A stretch of 32,066 nucleotides of DNA from Pseudomonadota bacterium (GCA_021324455.1 JAJPJA010000142.1:1-32066), one strand, 5' to 3'. Positions 7,469-15,644 are shown, numbered from the stretch's first letter. Notes: generated from the letters alone by a model not told the origin. Made by a program: numbers and translations.

Positions 7469-8278
7469 TCACGCGCGGCGGGCGCGGGCGGCGCCGATTG
7501 CGGTGGCGTAGGCGGCATGTTCGGGAATAATGAAGCCGCGGTTGAACATGAGCTGCATATGCGGGAAGCGGCGCGCGAACTGAATCGTCCGCGTCAGCTT
7601 GCCGGTCAACACGATCTCCCGATGGCCGAATGCGCGCGCGTGGCTGAGGCTCATGACGGCGACCACCTCCGCGATCATGTTGATGATTGCCAGGGCCTTG
7701 TCTTCGGGGGTCGGATCGCCGCCGATCTTGCCGAAATTCGACGCGGTGCTGGCGGGCGGCAGATCGCCCAGCGGACCGCCCGCGATATCGCCGACGGTCA
7801 GATTGACCCGCGACAGGTCCCCGCGCGACGCCATCGCCTCCAGCGTTTCGATCTTCGACACGCCCAGCAGATGGCGCGCCAGGCCCAGCAGAGTGCCGCC
7901 GCCGACTCCGGTGCCGCCCACGTGTTCGATCCTGCCGCCGCGCACCGACACGATTGCCGTCCCGGTGCCCAGCGATACCACCAGGGCCGATTCCCTGCCG
8001 GCCAATGTGGTGCCGCCCACGCCTATCGCCGTGAACTCGTCGATCTTTAACACCGGACGGCCCAGCAGCGTATCGGGCAGACCGCGCGCGCCGGCGCCGG
8101 TGGCCGCCACCGCGCTGATCTGGTCCAGCCGCAGCCCGCATTCGCTGACCAGCTTGCCCAGCGCTCCGGCGGCGGCGGCCACCGGGTCGGTCAGTTCGAT
8201 CGTCACCACGCGCATGCCCGGTTGTTCGAGCAACACCGCGTCGGTGGTCGATCCGCCGATATCGATTCCGGCAATCAT
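7469..8278 (-). CDS. Type II pantothenate kinase-like protein
   Basis: This encodes a 269-residue protein of the acetate/sugar kinase (actin-like ATPase) fold. GIDIGGSTTDAVLLE at residues 4-18 is the phosphate-binding loop. DEFTA near residues 80-84 lies where the family has its catalytic Glu. SLGTGTAIVSV and GGTGVGGGTLLGL are the adenosine/phosphate segments typical of type II (eukaryotic and staphylococcal) pantothenate kinases, followed by DIAGGPLGDLPP and TASNFGKIGG. The enzyme phosphorylates pantothenate, the first step of coenzyme A synthesis. I chose the ATG at 8278 because GGGAG precedes it and it lies directly before the kinase loop. A 16-residue longer form is possible. Two CoA-transferase genes follow, which fits a CoA-centred unit. 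A related acceptor such as pantetheine is possible. Confidence 0.78.
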   Translation of the reverse strand: MIAGIDIGGSTTDAVLLEQPGMRVVTIELTDPVAAAAGALGKLVSECGLRLDQISAVAATGAGARGLPDTLLGRPVLKIDEFTAIGVGGTTLAGRESALVVSLGTGTAIVSVRGGRIEHVGGTGVGGGTLLGLARHLLGVSKIETLEAMASRGDLSRVNLTVGDIAGGPLGDLPPASTASNFGKIGGDPTPEDKALAIINMIAEVVAVMSLSHARAFGHREIVLTGKLTRTIQFARRFPHMQLMFNRGFIIPEHAAYATAIGAARARRA

Positions 8279-8381
8279 CGCCTGGCTCCCGTCCGCACGG
8301 TAAACCATCAGGTATGGGCGGTGCAAACTCGCCGCGGCGGGCTATGGCCGCGGGACGCGCTTGCCGCTAGTGTTCTGATCG

Positions 8382-8582
8382 ATGAGAATCCTGGCCGATT
8401 TCCTGGTCGTCATCGGTGCGATGCTGCTGACGGGGACGCTTTGCATAATCGGGATCTTTTCGGGACAGGGAACGCGGGAGAATGCGCCGCTGCTGTTCTA
8501 TATCGTGATGTTTGCGATGCTGGGCGCGGCGATGCTCGCCACCGGCATTTTGGTGCATCTGCGCAAGTCGCAAAAGTCATGA
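8382..8582 (+). CDS. Small two-span membrane protein of unknown function
   Basis: This encodes 66 residues with two clear hydrophobic segments (about residues 7-27 and 38-59) joined by a short polar loop containing SGQGTRENAP, and a basic tail ending RKSQKS. The positive C-terminus suggests both ends face the cytoplasm. No good ribosome site precedes the ATG, and no domain is recognised. Its codon use, rich in G/C at third positions, matches that of the neighbouring genes. It lies 75 bases before the Nudix gene in the same direction and may be co-transcribed with it. Confidence 0.5.
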   Translation: MRILADFLVVIGAMLLTGTLCIIGIFSGQGTRENAPLLFYIVMFAMLGAAMLATGILVHLRKSQKS

Positions 8583-8657
8583 AGCGTTGATGAAACTTCC
8601 CCCGCACGCCGGGTCCATACCGCCCCGTCATGCTAAGCTGTGTGTTAAGGATTGGAT

Positions 8658-9209
8658 ATGAGCAATCAGCCGGTCCGCGTGAATCATCACGTGCAACATC
8701 GCTATCCGCTCGGTATCCGCTTCTGTCCGCTATGCGCGGGCAGGCTGGAAGACCGCATCCTGCTGCCCGACGGGCGCGAACACAAGGTCTGCGCCGAATG
8801 CGGCTTCGTGCATTTTTTGGGTCCCAAGCTGGTGGCCGGATGTTTGGTGATCGACGCCGGGCGCGTCCTGCTGCTGCGGCGCGGCATCGAACCGGAAGTC
8901 GGTAAATGGACCTTTCCGGGCGGCTTCGTCGATTTCGGCGAAACTCCCACCCAAGCCGCGATGCGCGAGACCCTGGAAGAGGTCGGGATGCGCGTGCGTA
9001 TCCAACGGCATCTGGGACTGTACGCCGACCCGGCCAATCCGCACGCCGCCGTCGCCGTGTATCTAGCCGCGCCCGGAGCGGAAATCCCGGGTGTTTCGGA
9101 CGAAGCCATCGAGGTGCGTTTCTTCGCGCCGGCTGACATCCCGTGGGATGAAATCGCCTTCCGCACCACGCACGAGGCGCTGCGCGACTGGATTGCACTG
9201 GCCGGCTGA
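8658..9209 (+). CDS. Nudix hydrolase with N-terminal zinc ribbon
   Basis: This encodes a 183-residue protein. CPLC (23-26) and CAEC (45-48) form a four-cysteine zinc ribbon like that in NudC-type and related NAD/ADP-ribose hydrolases. The Nudix box runs from Gly89 to Met111, with Glu95, Arg103-Glu104 and Glu107-Glu108 in the G-x5-E-x7-RE-x2-EE pattern, so the magnesium-dependent pyrophosphatase site is intact. The start is the ATG at 8658 with AAGGA seven bases before it. A TTG two codons earlier is less likely. The substrate is a nucleoside diphosphate linked to another moiety, possibly ADP-ribose, NADH or FAD-like, but the sequence does not decide. An alcohol dehydrogenase gene follows after 77 bases. 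Confidence 0.85.
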   Translation: MSNQPVRVNHHVQHRYPLGIRFCPLCAGRLEDRILLPDGREHKVCAECGFVHFLGPKLVAGCLVIDAGRVLLLRRGIEPEVGKWTFPGGFVDFGETPTQAAMRETLEEVGMRVRIQRHLGLYADPANPHAAVAVYLAAPGAEIPGVSDEAIEVRFFAPADIPWDEIAFRTTHEALRDWIALAG

Positions 9210-9286
9210 TCGATCTCGCCGCCGTGACCGCAGAGGCGGGCGGCGCGCCGCGGTTGGGTCATTGCCGCGGCAGGAGGACCCGATTT

Positions 9287-10297
9287 ATGCAACAAGTTCG
9301 CGTCAAGGCTGCCGGTGCGGATTTTGAACTGCTCGAACAGCCCCTGCCCGAGCCGCCGCCCGGATCGGTCAGAATCAAAGTACAGGCCTGCGGCATCTGC
9401 CATAGCGACAGCTTCACCAAAGACGGCAGTTATCCGGGTATCGTTTATCCGCGCGCGCCCGGGCATGAAATCGCCGGCGTGATCGACGCCGTCGCGGGGA
9501 ACTGCGATCCATGGAAGGCCGGCGACCGCGCCGGTGTCGGATGGTACGGAGGACATTGCGGACGCTGCGCATCATGCCGCCGCGGCGACTTCATTACCTG
9601 CGCCAGGCTGCAGGTACCCGGTATCAGTTACGACGGCGGCTACGCGCAATACGTGGTCGTACCCGCCGCGGCGCTGGCGCGTATTCCGGCTCAGTTAACC
9701 GCCGAAGAGGCGGCGCCGATCATGTGCGCCGGCATCACCACCTTCAACGCCTTGCGCCACAGCGGCGCCGCACCCGGGGACGTGGTCGCGGTGCAGGGCA
9801 TCGGCGGTCTGGGCCATCTCGGTCTTCAGTTCGCCCGCAAGTTCGCCTTTCACACCGTGGCGATCGGGCGGGGCGGCGACAAGCGGGATTTGGCGCTCAA
9901 GCTGGGCGCGCATACTTACCTCGACAGCGCAGCCCGGGACGTGGCCCGGGAACTGCACGCCCTTGGCGGCGCGCGCACCATACTGGCCACCGCGCCCGAC
10001 GCCAAATCGATCGGTACCCTGGTCGATGGTCTGTCGGTCGATGGCCGGTTGGTAATCGTCGGGGCGAGTCCGGATCCCTTCGGCGTGGCGTCGATTCAGT
10101 TAATCGGCGGGCGCAAATCGATCATGGGTTGGCCCTCGGGGACCGCGGCCGATTCCGAAGACGCGCTCAAGTTCGCCGCCGCAAATGCAATACGTCCGAT
10201 GATCGAGCTGTTTCCCCTGGAACGCGCCGCCGAGGGTTACAACAAGATGATCTCAGGCAAGGTACGGTTCAGGTCGGTGCTGAAAATTGCCGATTAG
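9287..10297 (+). CDS. Zinc-dependent alcohol dehydrogenase (MDR family)
   Basis: This encodes a 336-residue medium-chain dehydrogenase that oxidises alcohols or reduces aldehydes with NAD(P). Catalytic zinc ligands are Cys35 (CGICHSD) and His60-Glu61 (GHE), with a further Cys in APIMCAGITT. The structural zinc site is Cys91, Cys94, Cys97 and Cys105. The dinucleotide fold is marked by GIGGLGHLGLQFARKF. A perfect AGGAGG at 9272-9277, nine bases before the ATG, fixes the start. The frame is open further upstream but lacks a ribosome site. The pattern AIGRGGDKR after the Rossmann loop resembles the AdhA/AdhP-like subgroup. The real substrate is unknown. Confidence 0.88.
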   Translation: MQQVRVKAAGADFELLEQPLPEPPPGSVRIKVQACGICHSDSFTKDGSYPGIVYPRAPGHEIAGVIDAVAGNCDPWKAGDRAGVGWYGGHCGRCASCRRGDFITCARLQVPGISYDGGYAQYVVVPAAALARIPAQLTAEEAAPIMCAGITTFNALRHSGAAPGDVVAVQGIGGLGHLGLQFARKFAFHTVAIGRGGDKRDLALKLGAHTYLDSAARDVARELHALGGARTILATAPDAKSIGTLVDGLSVDGRLVIVGASPDPFGVASIQLIGGRKSIMGWPSGTAADSEDALKFAAANAIRPMIELFPLERAAEGYNKMISGKVRFRSVLKIAD

Positions 10298-10375
10298 ATG
10301 GTCTCAGGCCCTGGACCATGCGCAGTGTCCGTGTCCTCCCCAGTGGAGTCTGCCGGGCGAGGAACGCCAGGCCAT

Positions 10376-10395
10376 GCCGGATGAGCGAGTCCGGC
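10376..10395. other. Small inverted repeat before the ligand-binding protein gene
   Basis: GCCGGA (10376-10381) and TCCGGC (10390-10395) pair perfectly around an eight-base loop, 23 bases before the GTG start of the next gene. There is no T tract. It could fold in the mRNA leader or be an operator half-site pair. The evidence is weak. Confidence 0.3.
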
Positions 10396-10418
10396 GCAGT
10401 TGACAAAGGCTGCGCCCG

Positions 10419-11657
10419 GTGAGCTCCAAACTGACCATCGGACTGTCGCTGTCGCTCAGCGGGCGCTATGGCGCGATGGGGCGGCAGGCGGCGGCGGCGC
10501 TGGAGATGTTTGCGGCCGAGCGCAACGCGGCCGGCGGGGTTCCGATCGGGACCCAACGGCGCGAGATTGCGGTGCGCTGCCACGACGATCGGAGCGATCC
10601 CAAAGTGTGCGCGGAAATCTACCGCTCGCTATGCTTCGAAAATCGCGCCGACCTCGTCTTCGGTCCTTATTCCAGCGCGCTGACTCGCGTGGCCGCGCCG
10701 ATCGCCGAGCAGGCCGGGATGCTGTTCCTTAACCATGGCGGCGCCGACGACGGTCTTTACCGGCGCAAATACCGGCTCATCGTCGGCGTGCTCAGCCCGG
10801 CCAGCGCTTACTTCAGGGGACTGGCTCATCTGATCAGTCAGCTCAAGCTGTGGCGCAAACGAGTGGCGACGGTGACGTTTGAGAGTCCCTTCGCGCGCGC
10901 CGTGATCGACGGCTTTGAGCACGAATGCGCACAGCGCGCGCTTAAGCGGCGCGGCGTGCGGCTCGCAACCCGAGCCTCGGCGGCGCCCACTCGCGGCACC
11001 GGCGAAGTCTCGATCGATCTGCTGATGCGCCTTGCCCGATCGCGAATCACCGCGCTGGTCAGCGCCGGCAGCTTTGCCGACGACGCCGCGTTGATAAGCG
11101 GGATCGTCCGCGCTGACCTGAACATCCCGATGGTGGCGTGCGTGGCCGCGGGCGTGGATGATTTCGCCGCCGCATTGGGCGAGCATGCCGAGGGCATCGT
11201 GGGGCCCAGCCAATGGGAGGAATCGGCGGCGTTGGACCCGGAGATCGGGCCGCAACCGGGCGCCTTCGCCCGCCGGATGCGCGCCGTATGCGGCGCCTGC
11301 GATTATCCGGCGGCCCAGATCTACGCCGCCGGATGGCTCGCCGCCCGCGCGCTGCACCAATCCGGCAGCGTCGATCAGATACGCCTGCGCGAGGCATTTT
11401 CCGATCTCCGAACCACTACCCTGTTCGGCGATTTCGCAATCGATCGCGTAAGCGGAGCCCAGGTCGGACACAAGGTGCTGCTGGTGCAATGGCAGGGCGG
11501 ACGCAAGGTGGTGATCCATCCCGATGCGCATGCGGAGGTCGGCTCGATGGATTTCCCCACCGGATGGCGCCTGATGCTGGCTTCGCTCTCAAGCCTCTAC
11601 ATCAGCCTGCGCCGGGGCCGCGGCGATGAAGATGACGAAGACGGCGCCGAAGCTTAG
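10419..11657 (+). CDS. LivJ-like (Peripla_BP_6) ligand-binding protein lacking a signal peptide
   Basis: This encodes a 412-residue protein. It starts TIGLSLSLSGRYGAMGRQAA, the usual first beta-strand and ligand loop of branched-chain amino-acid/urea-type binding proteins, and continues with a two-lobed layout (DRSDPKVCAEIYRSL, LVFGPYSSALTRVAAPIAEQ, then AAQIYAAGWLAARAL). Such proteins normally deliver ligands to ABC importers from the periplasm. Here the domain begins within five residues of the start, and an in-frame TGA at 10401-10403 rules out a hidden signal peptide upstream. The start is GTG at 10419, with AAAGG before it. The C-terminus ends in an acidic EDDEDGAEA tail. No ABC permease or ATPase genes are near. 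A cytoplasmic sensor role is possible. Confidence 0.75.
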   Translation: MSSKLTIGLSLSLSGRYGAMGRQAAAALEMFAAERNAAGGVPIGTQRREIAVRCHDDRSDPKVCAEIYRSLCFENRADLVFGPYSSALTRVAAPIAEQAGMLFLNHGGADDGLYRRKYRLIVGVLSPASAYFRGLAHLISQLKLWRKRVATVTFESPFARAVIDGFEHECAQRALKRRGVRLATRASAAPTRGTGEVSIDLLMRLARSRITALVSAGSFADDAALISGIVRADLNIPMVACVAAGVDDFAAALGEHAEGIVGPSQWEESAALDPEIGPQPGAFARRMRAVCGACDYPAAQIYAAGWLAARALHQSGSVDQIRLREAFSDLRTTTLFGDFAIDRVSGAQVGHKVLLVQWQGGRKVVIHPDAHAEVGSMDFPTGWRLMLASLSSLYISLRRGRGDEDDEDGAEA

Positions 11658-11675
11658 CGCAGCTCCGCCACTGGA

Positions 11676-12299
11676 CTATTCGCTGCCGGAATCTTCGGGC
11701 GCGGCGCGATGTTTATTGGGCGTGGGCGCGGCGGTCGGCGCCGGCGACGGCGTCGGACGCGGCGTTGAGGCGTAGGCTTTCAGGATCTGGCCCGCATTCG
11801 CCGCCGGATCGACCTGCGGATAGACCTTGACGATCCTGCCGTTCTCGTCGATCACGAAGGTGATGCGCCGGTTAAGTCCCAGAATCGGGATGCCGTTGGC
11901 GGCGCCGTATGCCGTTGCGATCTTCCTGTCAGGGTCGAGCAGCAGCGGAAAGGGCAGATTGTATTTCTGAATGAAGGCGGCATGCGACTGCGCGCTGTCG
12001 ACGCTGCATCCCAAGATATACACGCCGGCGGCCTTGAACTGCCTGAAGCCGTCGCGGAACGCGCACGCCTCTTTGGTGCATCCGGGCGTGTTGTCCTTGG
12101 GATAGAAGTACAGTACCAGCTTGTAGCCTTTATAATCGGACAGTTTGATGGGCCTGATTTGGCCTTCATAGACCATCTGGCCCTGGAAATCGGGCGCCGG
12201 CTGGCCCGCCTGCGGCATCGCGGCTTCGCCGCGGCGCGGCCGCATGGCGACCAAGGCGAAGGCCGCGGCGGCGGCGGCGATCAGCACGATCAGGCGCAT
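11676..12299 (-). CDS. BCP-type peroxiredoxin, exported
   Basis: This encodes a 207-residue protein. Residues 1-26 are a signal peptide or membrane anchor. The thioredoxin-fold peroxiredoxin domain carries DNTPGCTKEACAFRD, with peroxidatic Cys74 and a likely resolving Cys79 five residues later. This is the classic bacterioferritin comigratory protein arrangement, which reduces hydroperoxides using thioredoxin-like partners. After the domain comes a Pro/Ala/Thr-rich tail of about 30 residues, unusual for the family and perhaps a flexible spacer. The gene starts ten bases after the glutathione transferase gene stops, so the two probably form an oxidative-stress pair. It converges on the ligand-binding protein gene with an 18-base gap. 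Confidence 0.87.
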   Translation of the reverse strand: MRLIVLIAAAAAAFALVAMRPRRGEAAMPQAGQPAPDFQGQMVYEGQIRPIKLSDYKGYKLVLYFYPKDNTPGCTKEACAFRDGFRQFKAAGVYILGCSVDSAQSHAAFIQKYNLPFPLLLDPDRKIATAYGAANGIPILGLNRRITFVIDENGRIVKVYPQVDPAANAGQILKAYASTPRPTPSPAPTAAPTPNKHRAAPEDSGSE

Positions 12300-12309
12300 A
12301 GCGGTTCCA

Positions 12310-12960
12310 TCAATGCGCGGAAGCGGTAAAGCTGGGGCGTTTCTTTACTTCGGCAAACCATTGGGCCAGTTTGGGAAACTCGCGCTCGAGGATTATTCCG
12401 CACGGCGCCATCACCGCCAGCACCGGGATGTAACTGGCGTCGGCCAGGCTGAAATCGCCGGCCAGAAACGGCCCCTGGCTCATCATGTCGGACAGCCGGG
12501 CCAGGATTTCGCGCGTCGCCTTCTGCCGCTCGGCGACAAAATCGGCGCGCTGCTCTTCGGGCTTCTTCAAAAGCTTTTCGATAATCAGCAATCCGGTCGT
12601 CGGGCTGAGTTCGGTGTCGAACATGTAAACCAGCGAGCGGACGTGGGCGCGGCGCGCGGGCGCCGCCGGCATCAGCGGCGGATTGGGAAATACCTCTTCC
12701 AGGTATTCGTTGATGACCGAGGATTCCGACAACACAACTTCGCCCTGGGCGGTGCCGTGCACCAGAACCGGAACCTTGCCGCGCGGATTGAGCCTGAGGA
12801 ACTCGGGCGTGCGATTTTCACCTTTGGTGACGTCGATATTGACGCGCTTGAAGGAAAGACCTTTCTCTTCCAGCACGATCCGCACGATGCGCGAATTGCC
12901 CGAGGCGGCGAATTGATACAGCGTAAGCCGCGGCTGCTCGGATTGGGTCTGGGTTGTCAC
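12310..12960 (-). CDS. Glutathione S-transferase family protein
   Basis: This encodes a 216-residue protein, normal for the family. The N-terminal thioredoxin-like domain includes LTLYQFAASGNSRIVRIVL, the cis-Pro segment NPRGKVPVL, and the ESSVINEYLEEVFP glutathione-binding helix. The C-terminal half is all-helical. Ser near residue 20-23 may activate the thiol, as in theta/beta-like classes, but the exact class is not decided. The start is GTG at 12960, preceded by GGAG with seven bases spacing. A peroxiredoxin gene follows ten bases downstream. Both fit detoxification of peroxides or electrophiles. Confidence 0.85.
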   Translation of the reverse strand: MTTQTQSEQPRLTLYQFAASGNSRIVRIVLEEKGLSFKRVNIDVTKGENRTPEFLRLNPRGKVPVLVHGTAQGEVVLSESSVINEYLEEVFPNPPLMPAAPARRAHVRSLVYMFDTELSPTTGLLIIEKLLKKPEEQRADFVAERQKATREILARLSDMMSQGPFLAGDFSLADASYIPVLAVMAPCGIILEREFPKLAQWFAEVKKRPSFTASAH

Positions 12961-12972
12961 AGGTCAACTCCG

Positions 12973-13004
12973 ATTTAGCGGCGCCGGTCAGGCGCCGGCT
13001 AAAT
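12973..13004. other. Intercistronic hairpin spanning the aminotransferase stop codon
   Basis: ATTTAGC-GGCGCC (12973-12985) pairs with GGCGCC-G-GCTAAAT (12991-13004) around a five-base loop, giving 13 paired bases with one bulged G. The stem includes the ilvE stop codon. No T tract follows on either strand, so it is more likely an mRNA-stabilising or partly terminating stem between ilvE and the downstream glutathione transferase gene than a full terminator. Confidence 0.5.
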
Positions 13005-13934
13005 GTAGTATAGCCATTGCTGGTAGCGCGGTTCGCGTCCGCGCAACGCCGCGCCGAACACCTCCTGCACCTTGCGCGTGACCGGTCCGGGCGTTCCGTC
13101 GCCGACGCGGCGGTCGTCGACTTCGCGCACCGGCGTAACCTCGGCCGCGGTGCCGGTCATGAACACTTCATCGGCGATATAGACCAGATCGCGCGGGAAG
13201 CGCTGTTCGAGCACCGCGATGCCCTGGTCGCGCAGGATCGCCATCACGGAGTCGCGCGTAATTCCCATCAGCGAACTGGTCGAAGGCGGCGTCGTGACCA
13301 CGCCGTCGCGCACCACGAACAGGTTCTCCCCGCTGCCTTCGGCGACGAATCCGTCAACATCGAGCAGCATCGCTTCGTCGTAGCCGCCGCGCTGCGCCTC
13401 ATGCACCGCGAGGACAGAGTTGATGTAATGACCGGTCGCCTTGGCGTGCGGCATCAGCGAGTTGTGATGGAAGCGGATGAAAGAGGAAGTCTTAAGCCGC
13501 ACGCCGCGCTGGACGCCTTCTTCACCCAGATAAGCGCCCCATGGCCACGCCGCAATCGAGACCCGCACCTTGTTGTGGCGCGCCGCCACGCCCATTTCGC
13601 CTTCGCCCAAAAAAACGATCGGACGGATGTAGCATTCCTTGAAATTGTTGACGCGGACGGTATCGGCGCAGGCCTTGAGGATCTCCTCCAGAGCGAAAGG
13701 AATCGCAATTTCAAGAATATGCGCGGATTCGAACAAGCGCCGGATATGCTCGCGCGCGCGGAAGATCGCCGAGCGGCCGTCGTCGCCCTGATAACAGCGC
13801 ATCCCTTCGAACACGCCGTAGCCGTAATGCAGGCTGTGGGTCAGAACATGGACCCGCGCCTCGCCGAACGCGACAAGCTGGCCGTCAAGCCAGATCCTGT
13901 CCGATTGCACCTTGCTCGCACCTGTTTCTGCCAC
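12999..13934 (-). CDS. ilvE: Branched-chain amino-acid aminotransferase
   Basis: This encodes a 311-residue PLP enzyme of fold type IV, catalysing the last step of valine, leucine and isoleucine synthesis (or the first of their breakdown) with 2-oxoglutarate/glutamate. HSLHYGYGVFEG near the N-terminus, AKATGHYINSVLA with the PLP-binding Lys165, and FVAEGSGENLFVV with the family's Glu are all present. The C-terminal EVFMTGTAAEVTPV segment is also typical. I chose the GTG at 13934 because GGGAG lies eight bases upstream and the protein then starts nine residues before the conserved IWLDG. Longer starts at 13952 and 13973 are possible. A hairpin covers its stop codon, and the glutathione transferase gene follows. 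Confidence 0.88.
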   Translation of the reverse strand: MAETGASKVQSDRIWLDGQLVAFGEARVHVLTHSLHYGYGVFEGMRCYQGDDGRSAIFRAREHIRRLFESAHILEIAIPFALEEILKACADTVRVNNFKECYIRPIVFLGEGEMGVAARHNKVRVSIAAWPWGAYLGEEGVQRGVRLKTSSFIRFHHNSLMPHAKATGHYINSVLAVHEAQRGGYDEAMLLDVDGFVAEGSGENLFVVRDGVVTTPPSTSSLMGITRDSVMAILRDQGIAVLEQRFPRDLVYIADEVFMTGTAAEVTPVREVDDRRVGDGTPGPVTRKVQEVFGAALRGREPRYQQWLYYI

Positions 13935-14120
13935 CGATGACTCCCGCACCATCCGCGATGCCAGCCGCCCCATAAGTCTGGTCAGCGTAATACGACGGCT
14001 CGCTGCGATGGGCAGAAATCTAAGCTAGTCAATGCCAATTCTTTGAACAAGGCGACGGCAACGGTTTTGCCTTTGGTCCCGCTGGCTGCCTGTCCGCGGG
14101 TCTGCGCGATCAGGGAGCAG

Positions 14121-14158
14121 GAAAAAAGATTCGCAGGCTTTGAGCCGGCTTACGCCTG
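14121..14158 (-). terminator. Possible terminator after the poly(A) polymerase gene
   Basis: On the minus strand, CAGGC and GCCTG (14154-14158 and 14134-14138) form a 5-bp stem around a loop that contains a GCCGGC palindrome. CGAATC and six T residues then follow. The stem is short, so this is only a weak candidate, but it lies directly beyond the pcnB stop. Confidence 0.35.
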
Positions 14159-14184
14159 GCGCGCCCGCAGCAGCATTGGTCCAG

Positions 14185-15423
14185 CTATGCCTGGCTTTCC
14201 GAATCGCCGGCGGACGCTGCCACGGACGCGCCGGGCGGCGCGACCGCGCCCGCGCGTCTGCGTCTGCGGCGCGAAGGGCGGCGCCGTCTGCGCTTGTGCG
14301 GCGCTTCACCATTGGCCGCCGCCGGCGGACGATAGCCCTCCGCCAGCAGGTCGTGCAGCGCCTTGGCTTCGGCGAAGTACGGCCGCCGCTGCATCCCGCG
14401 CATCCGCCCGTTCGGATTGAGCATCCGGCTGAAAGCATTGAGCAGCAGCCGCATCCGCTCGGTCTCGCCGCGCGGAAAGCCGCGGGTGCGCAATTCCTCA
14501 TGCAGTTCGACGCGCGGCTCGGGCGCCTGCCGGCGCAGGCTGTGATGCAGGTCGGTGAAGATGCAGGCCAGCGTGAAGGCGCGCGAAGGCTCCAGTCCCG
14601 ACCCCATCGCCCGCTCCAGCATCGAGAGGTTGCGCACGGTGGCGCTCTCCGACAGCGGCATCGCGCTGGTGCGCAGATGCTCGGAGAGAAACGGCAGCGC
14701 CACTTCGAGCAGCCCCAACTCCTCCATCAGCACCAGCGCCTGGGCCGGCGGGGCCGCGGTGAAGGTACGGAAAATCTCTTCGATCAGGCGCGGGGTGGAG
14801 GATTTGAGCAGGTCCTCGCGATGGGCCCGGATGGCGGCGCAGGTGGCCGGCTCGATGGTGAAGCCCAGCTTGGCGGCAAAGCGCACCGCTCGAATCATCC
14901 GCACCGGATCCTCCCGCATCCTCACGTCGGGATCGCTGACGGTACGGATCACGCGCGCTTGCAGATCGGGCAGGCCGCCGACGAAATCGATCACCCGAAA
15001 CGTGTGCGGATCGTAAAATAGCGAGTTGACGGTAAAGTCGCGCCGCAGCGCGTCCTCTTCGGGCGTGCCGAAGGTGTTGTCCTGGCGAATCAGCGGATCG
15101 CCGTCCTGCGGCTCGACTTCGCTGCGCCGGCGGAAGGTTGCAACTTCGATGTTCTGCGGGCCGAAGAAGACGTGGGCGAGGCGGAATCGGCGTCCGACCA
15201 GACGCGAGTTGCGGAACAGATCGCGCACCTGTTGCGGATGCGCCGAGGTGCCGACGTCGAAGTCCTTGGGTCTGCGGTCGAGCATCAGGTCACGCACGCC
15301 GCCGCCAACCAGGTAGGCAACATAACCGGCGTTGATCAGCCGGTAAAGCACCTTCAGCACGTTATGGTCTATGTTGCGCCGGGAGATCGGATGCTCGGCG
15401 CGCTCGAGAATCCGTGGTTCCAC
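14185..15423 (-). CDS. pcnB: Poly(A) polymerase I / tRNA nucleotidyltransferase family protein
   Basis: This encodes 412 residues. The nucleotidyltransferase core has YLVGGGVRDLMLDRRPKDFD with catalytic Asp54 and Asp56, then RLVGRRFRLAHVFFG and IEVATFRR, which are characteristic of bacterial poly(A) polymerase rather than CCA-adding enzyme. RRDFTVNSLFYD and DPVRMIRAVRFAAKLGF follow as in the family. The C-terminus carries a very basic stretch (KRRRRRPSRRRRRR) followed by an Ala/Ser-rich end, which probably helps bind RNA. The enzyme adds 3' A tails that mark RNA for decay. The start is a GTG at 15423 with AAGG thirteen bases upstream, so the exact start is uncertain. It is transcribed divergently from tolQ and heads a run of minus-strand genes. 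Confidence 0.87.
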   Translation of the reverse strand: MEPRILERAEHPISRRNIDHNVLKVLYRLINAGYVAYLVGGGVRDLMLDRRPKDFDVGTSAHPQQVRDLFRNSRLVGRRFRLAHVFFGPQNIEVATFRRRSEVEPQDGDPLIRQDNTFGTPEEDALRRDFTVNSLFYDPHTFRVIDFVGGLPDLQARVIRTVSDPDVRMREDPVRMIRAVRFAAKLGFTIEPATCAAIRAHREDLLKSSTPRLIEEIFRTFTAAPPAQALVLMEELGLLEVALPFLSEHLRTSAMPLSESATVRNLSMLERAMGSGLEPSRAFTLACIFTDLHHSLRRQAPEPRVELHEELRTRGFPRGETERMRLLLNAFSRMLNPNGRMRGMQRRPYFAEAKALHDLLAEGYRPPAAANGEAPHKRRRRRPSRRRRRRAGAVAPPGASVAASAGDSESQA

Positions 15424-15644
15424 TTCGATAGCTAAACCTTGCGGCGGCCGGGATGCATGGCCGATTGACGCCGCCGTACCAATCGGCCGCCTGGTGATCG
15501 GAGTTCCTGATTAAAACGTAGCCACGATAGCGCTCCCCGGCCAGTTTGGCTATCCCGCCGCGGGTCAATGTTGCCATGGATGCGATGCGGCCCCGGTTTT
15601 CGACAGTCGATTCGACCCTGGAGCGGGAGCGTGCGGCGGCTACA

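Noticed and set aside
7437..8141. N-terminal extension of the upstream CoA-transferase frame
   Set aside because: The extra 235 residues are Arg/Gly-rich and lie out of frame over the pantothenate kinase gene. The ATG at 7436 has a ribosome site and starts the family domain.
12999..13934. The PLP aminotransferase as a stand-in for EgtE
   Set aside because: EgtE is a fold-type I C-S lyase. This protein has the fold-type IV motifs of IlvE and is 12 kb from the egt genes.
14140..15021. 293-residue plus-strand frame
   Set aside because: It is antisense to pcnB and consists of Arg/Gln/His-rich sequence with no recognisable domain.
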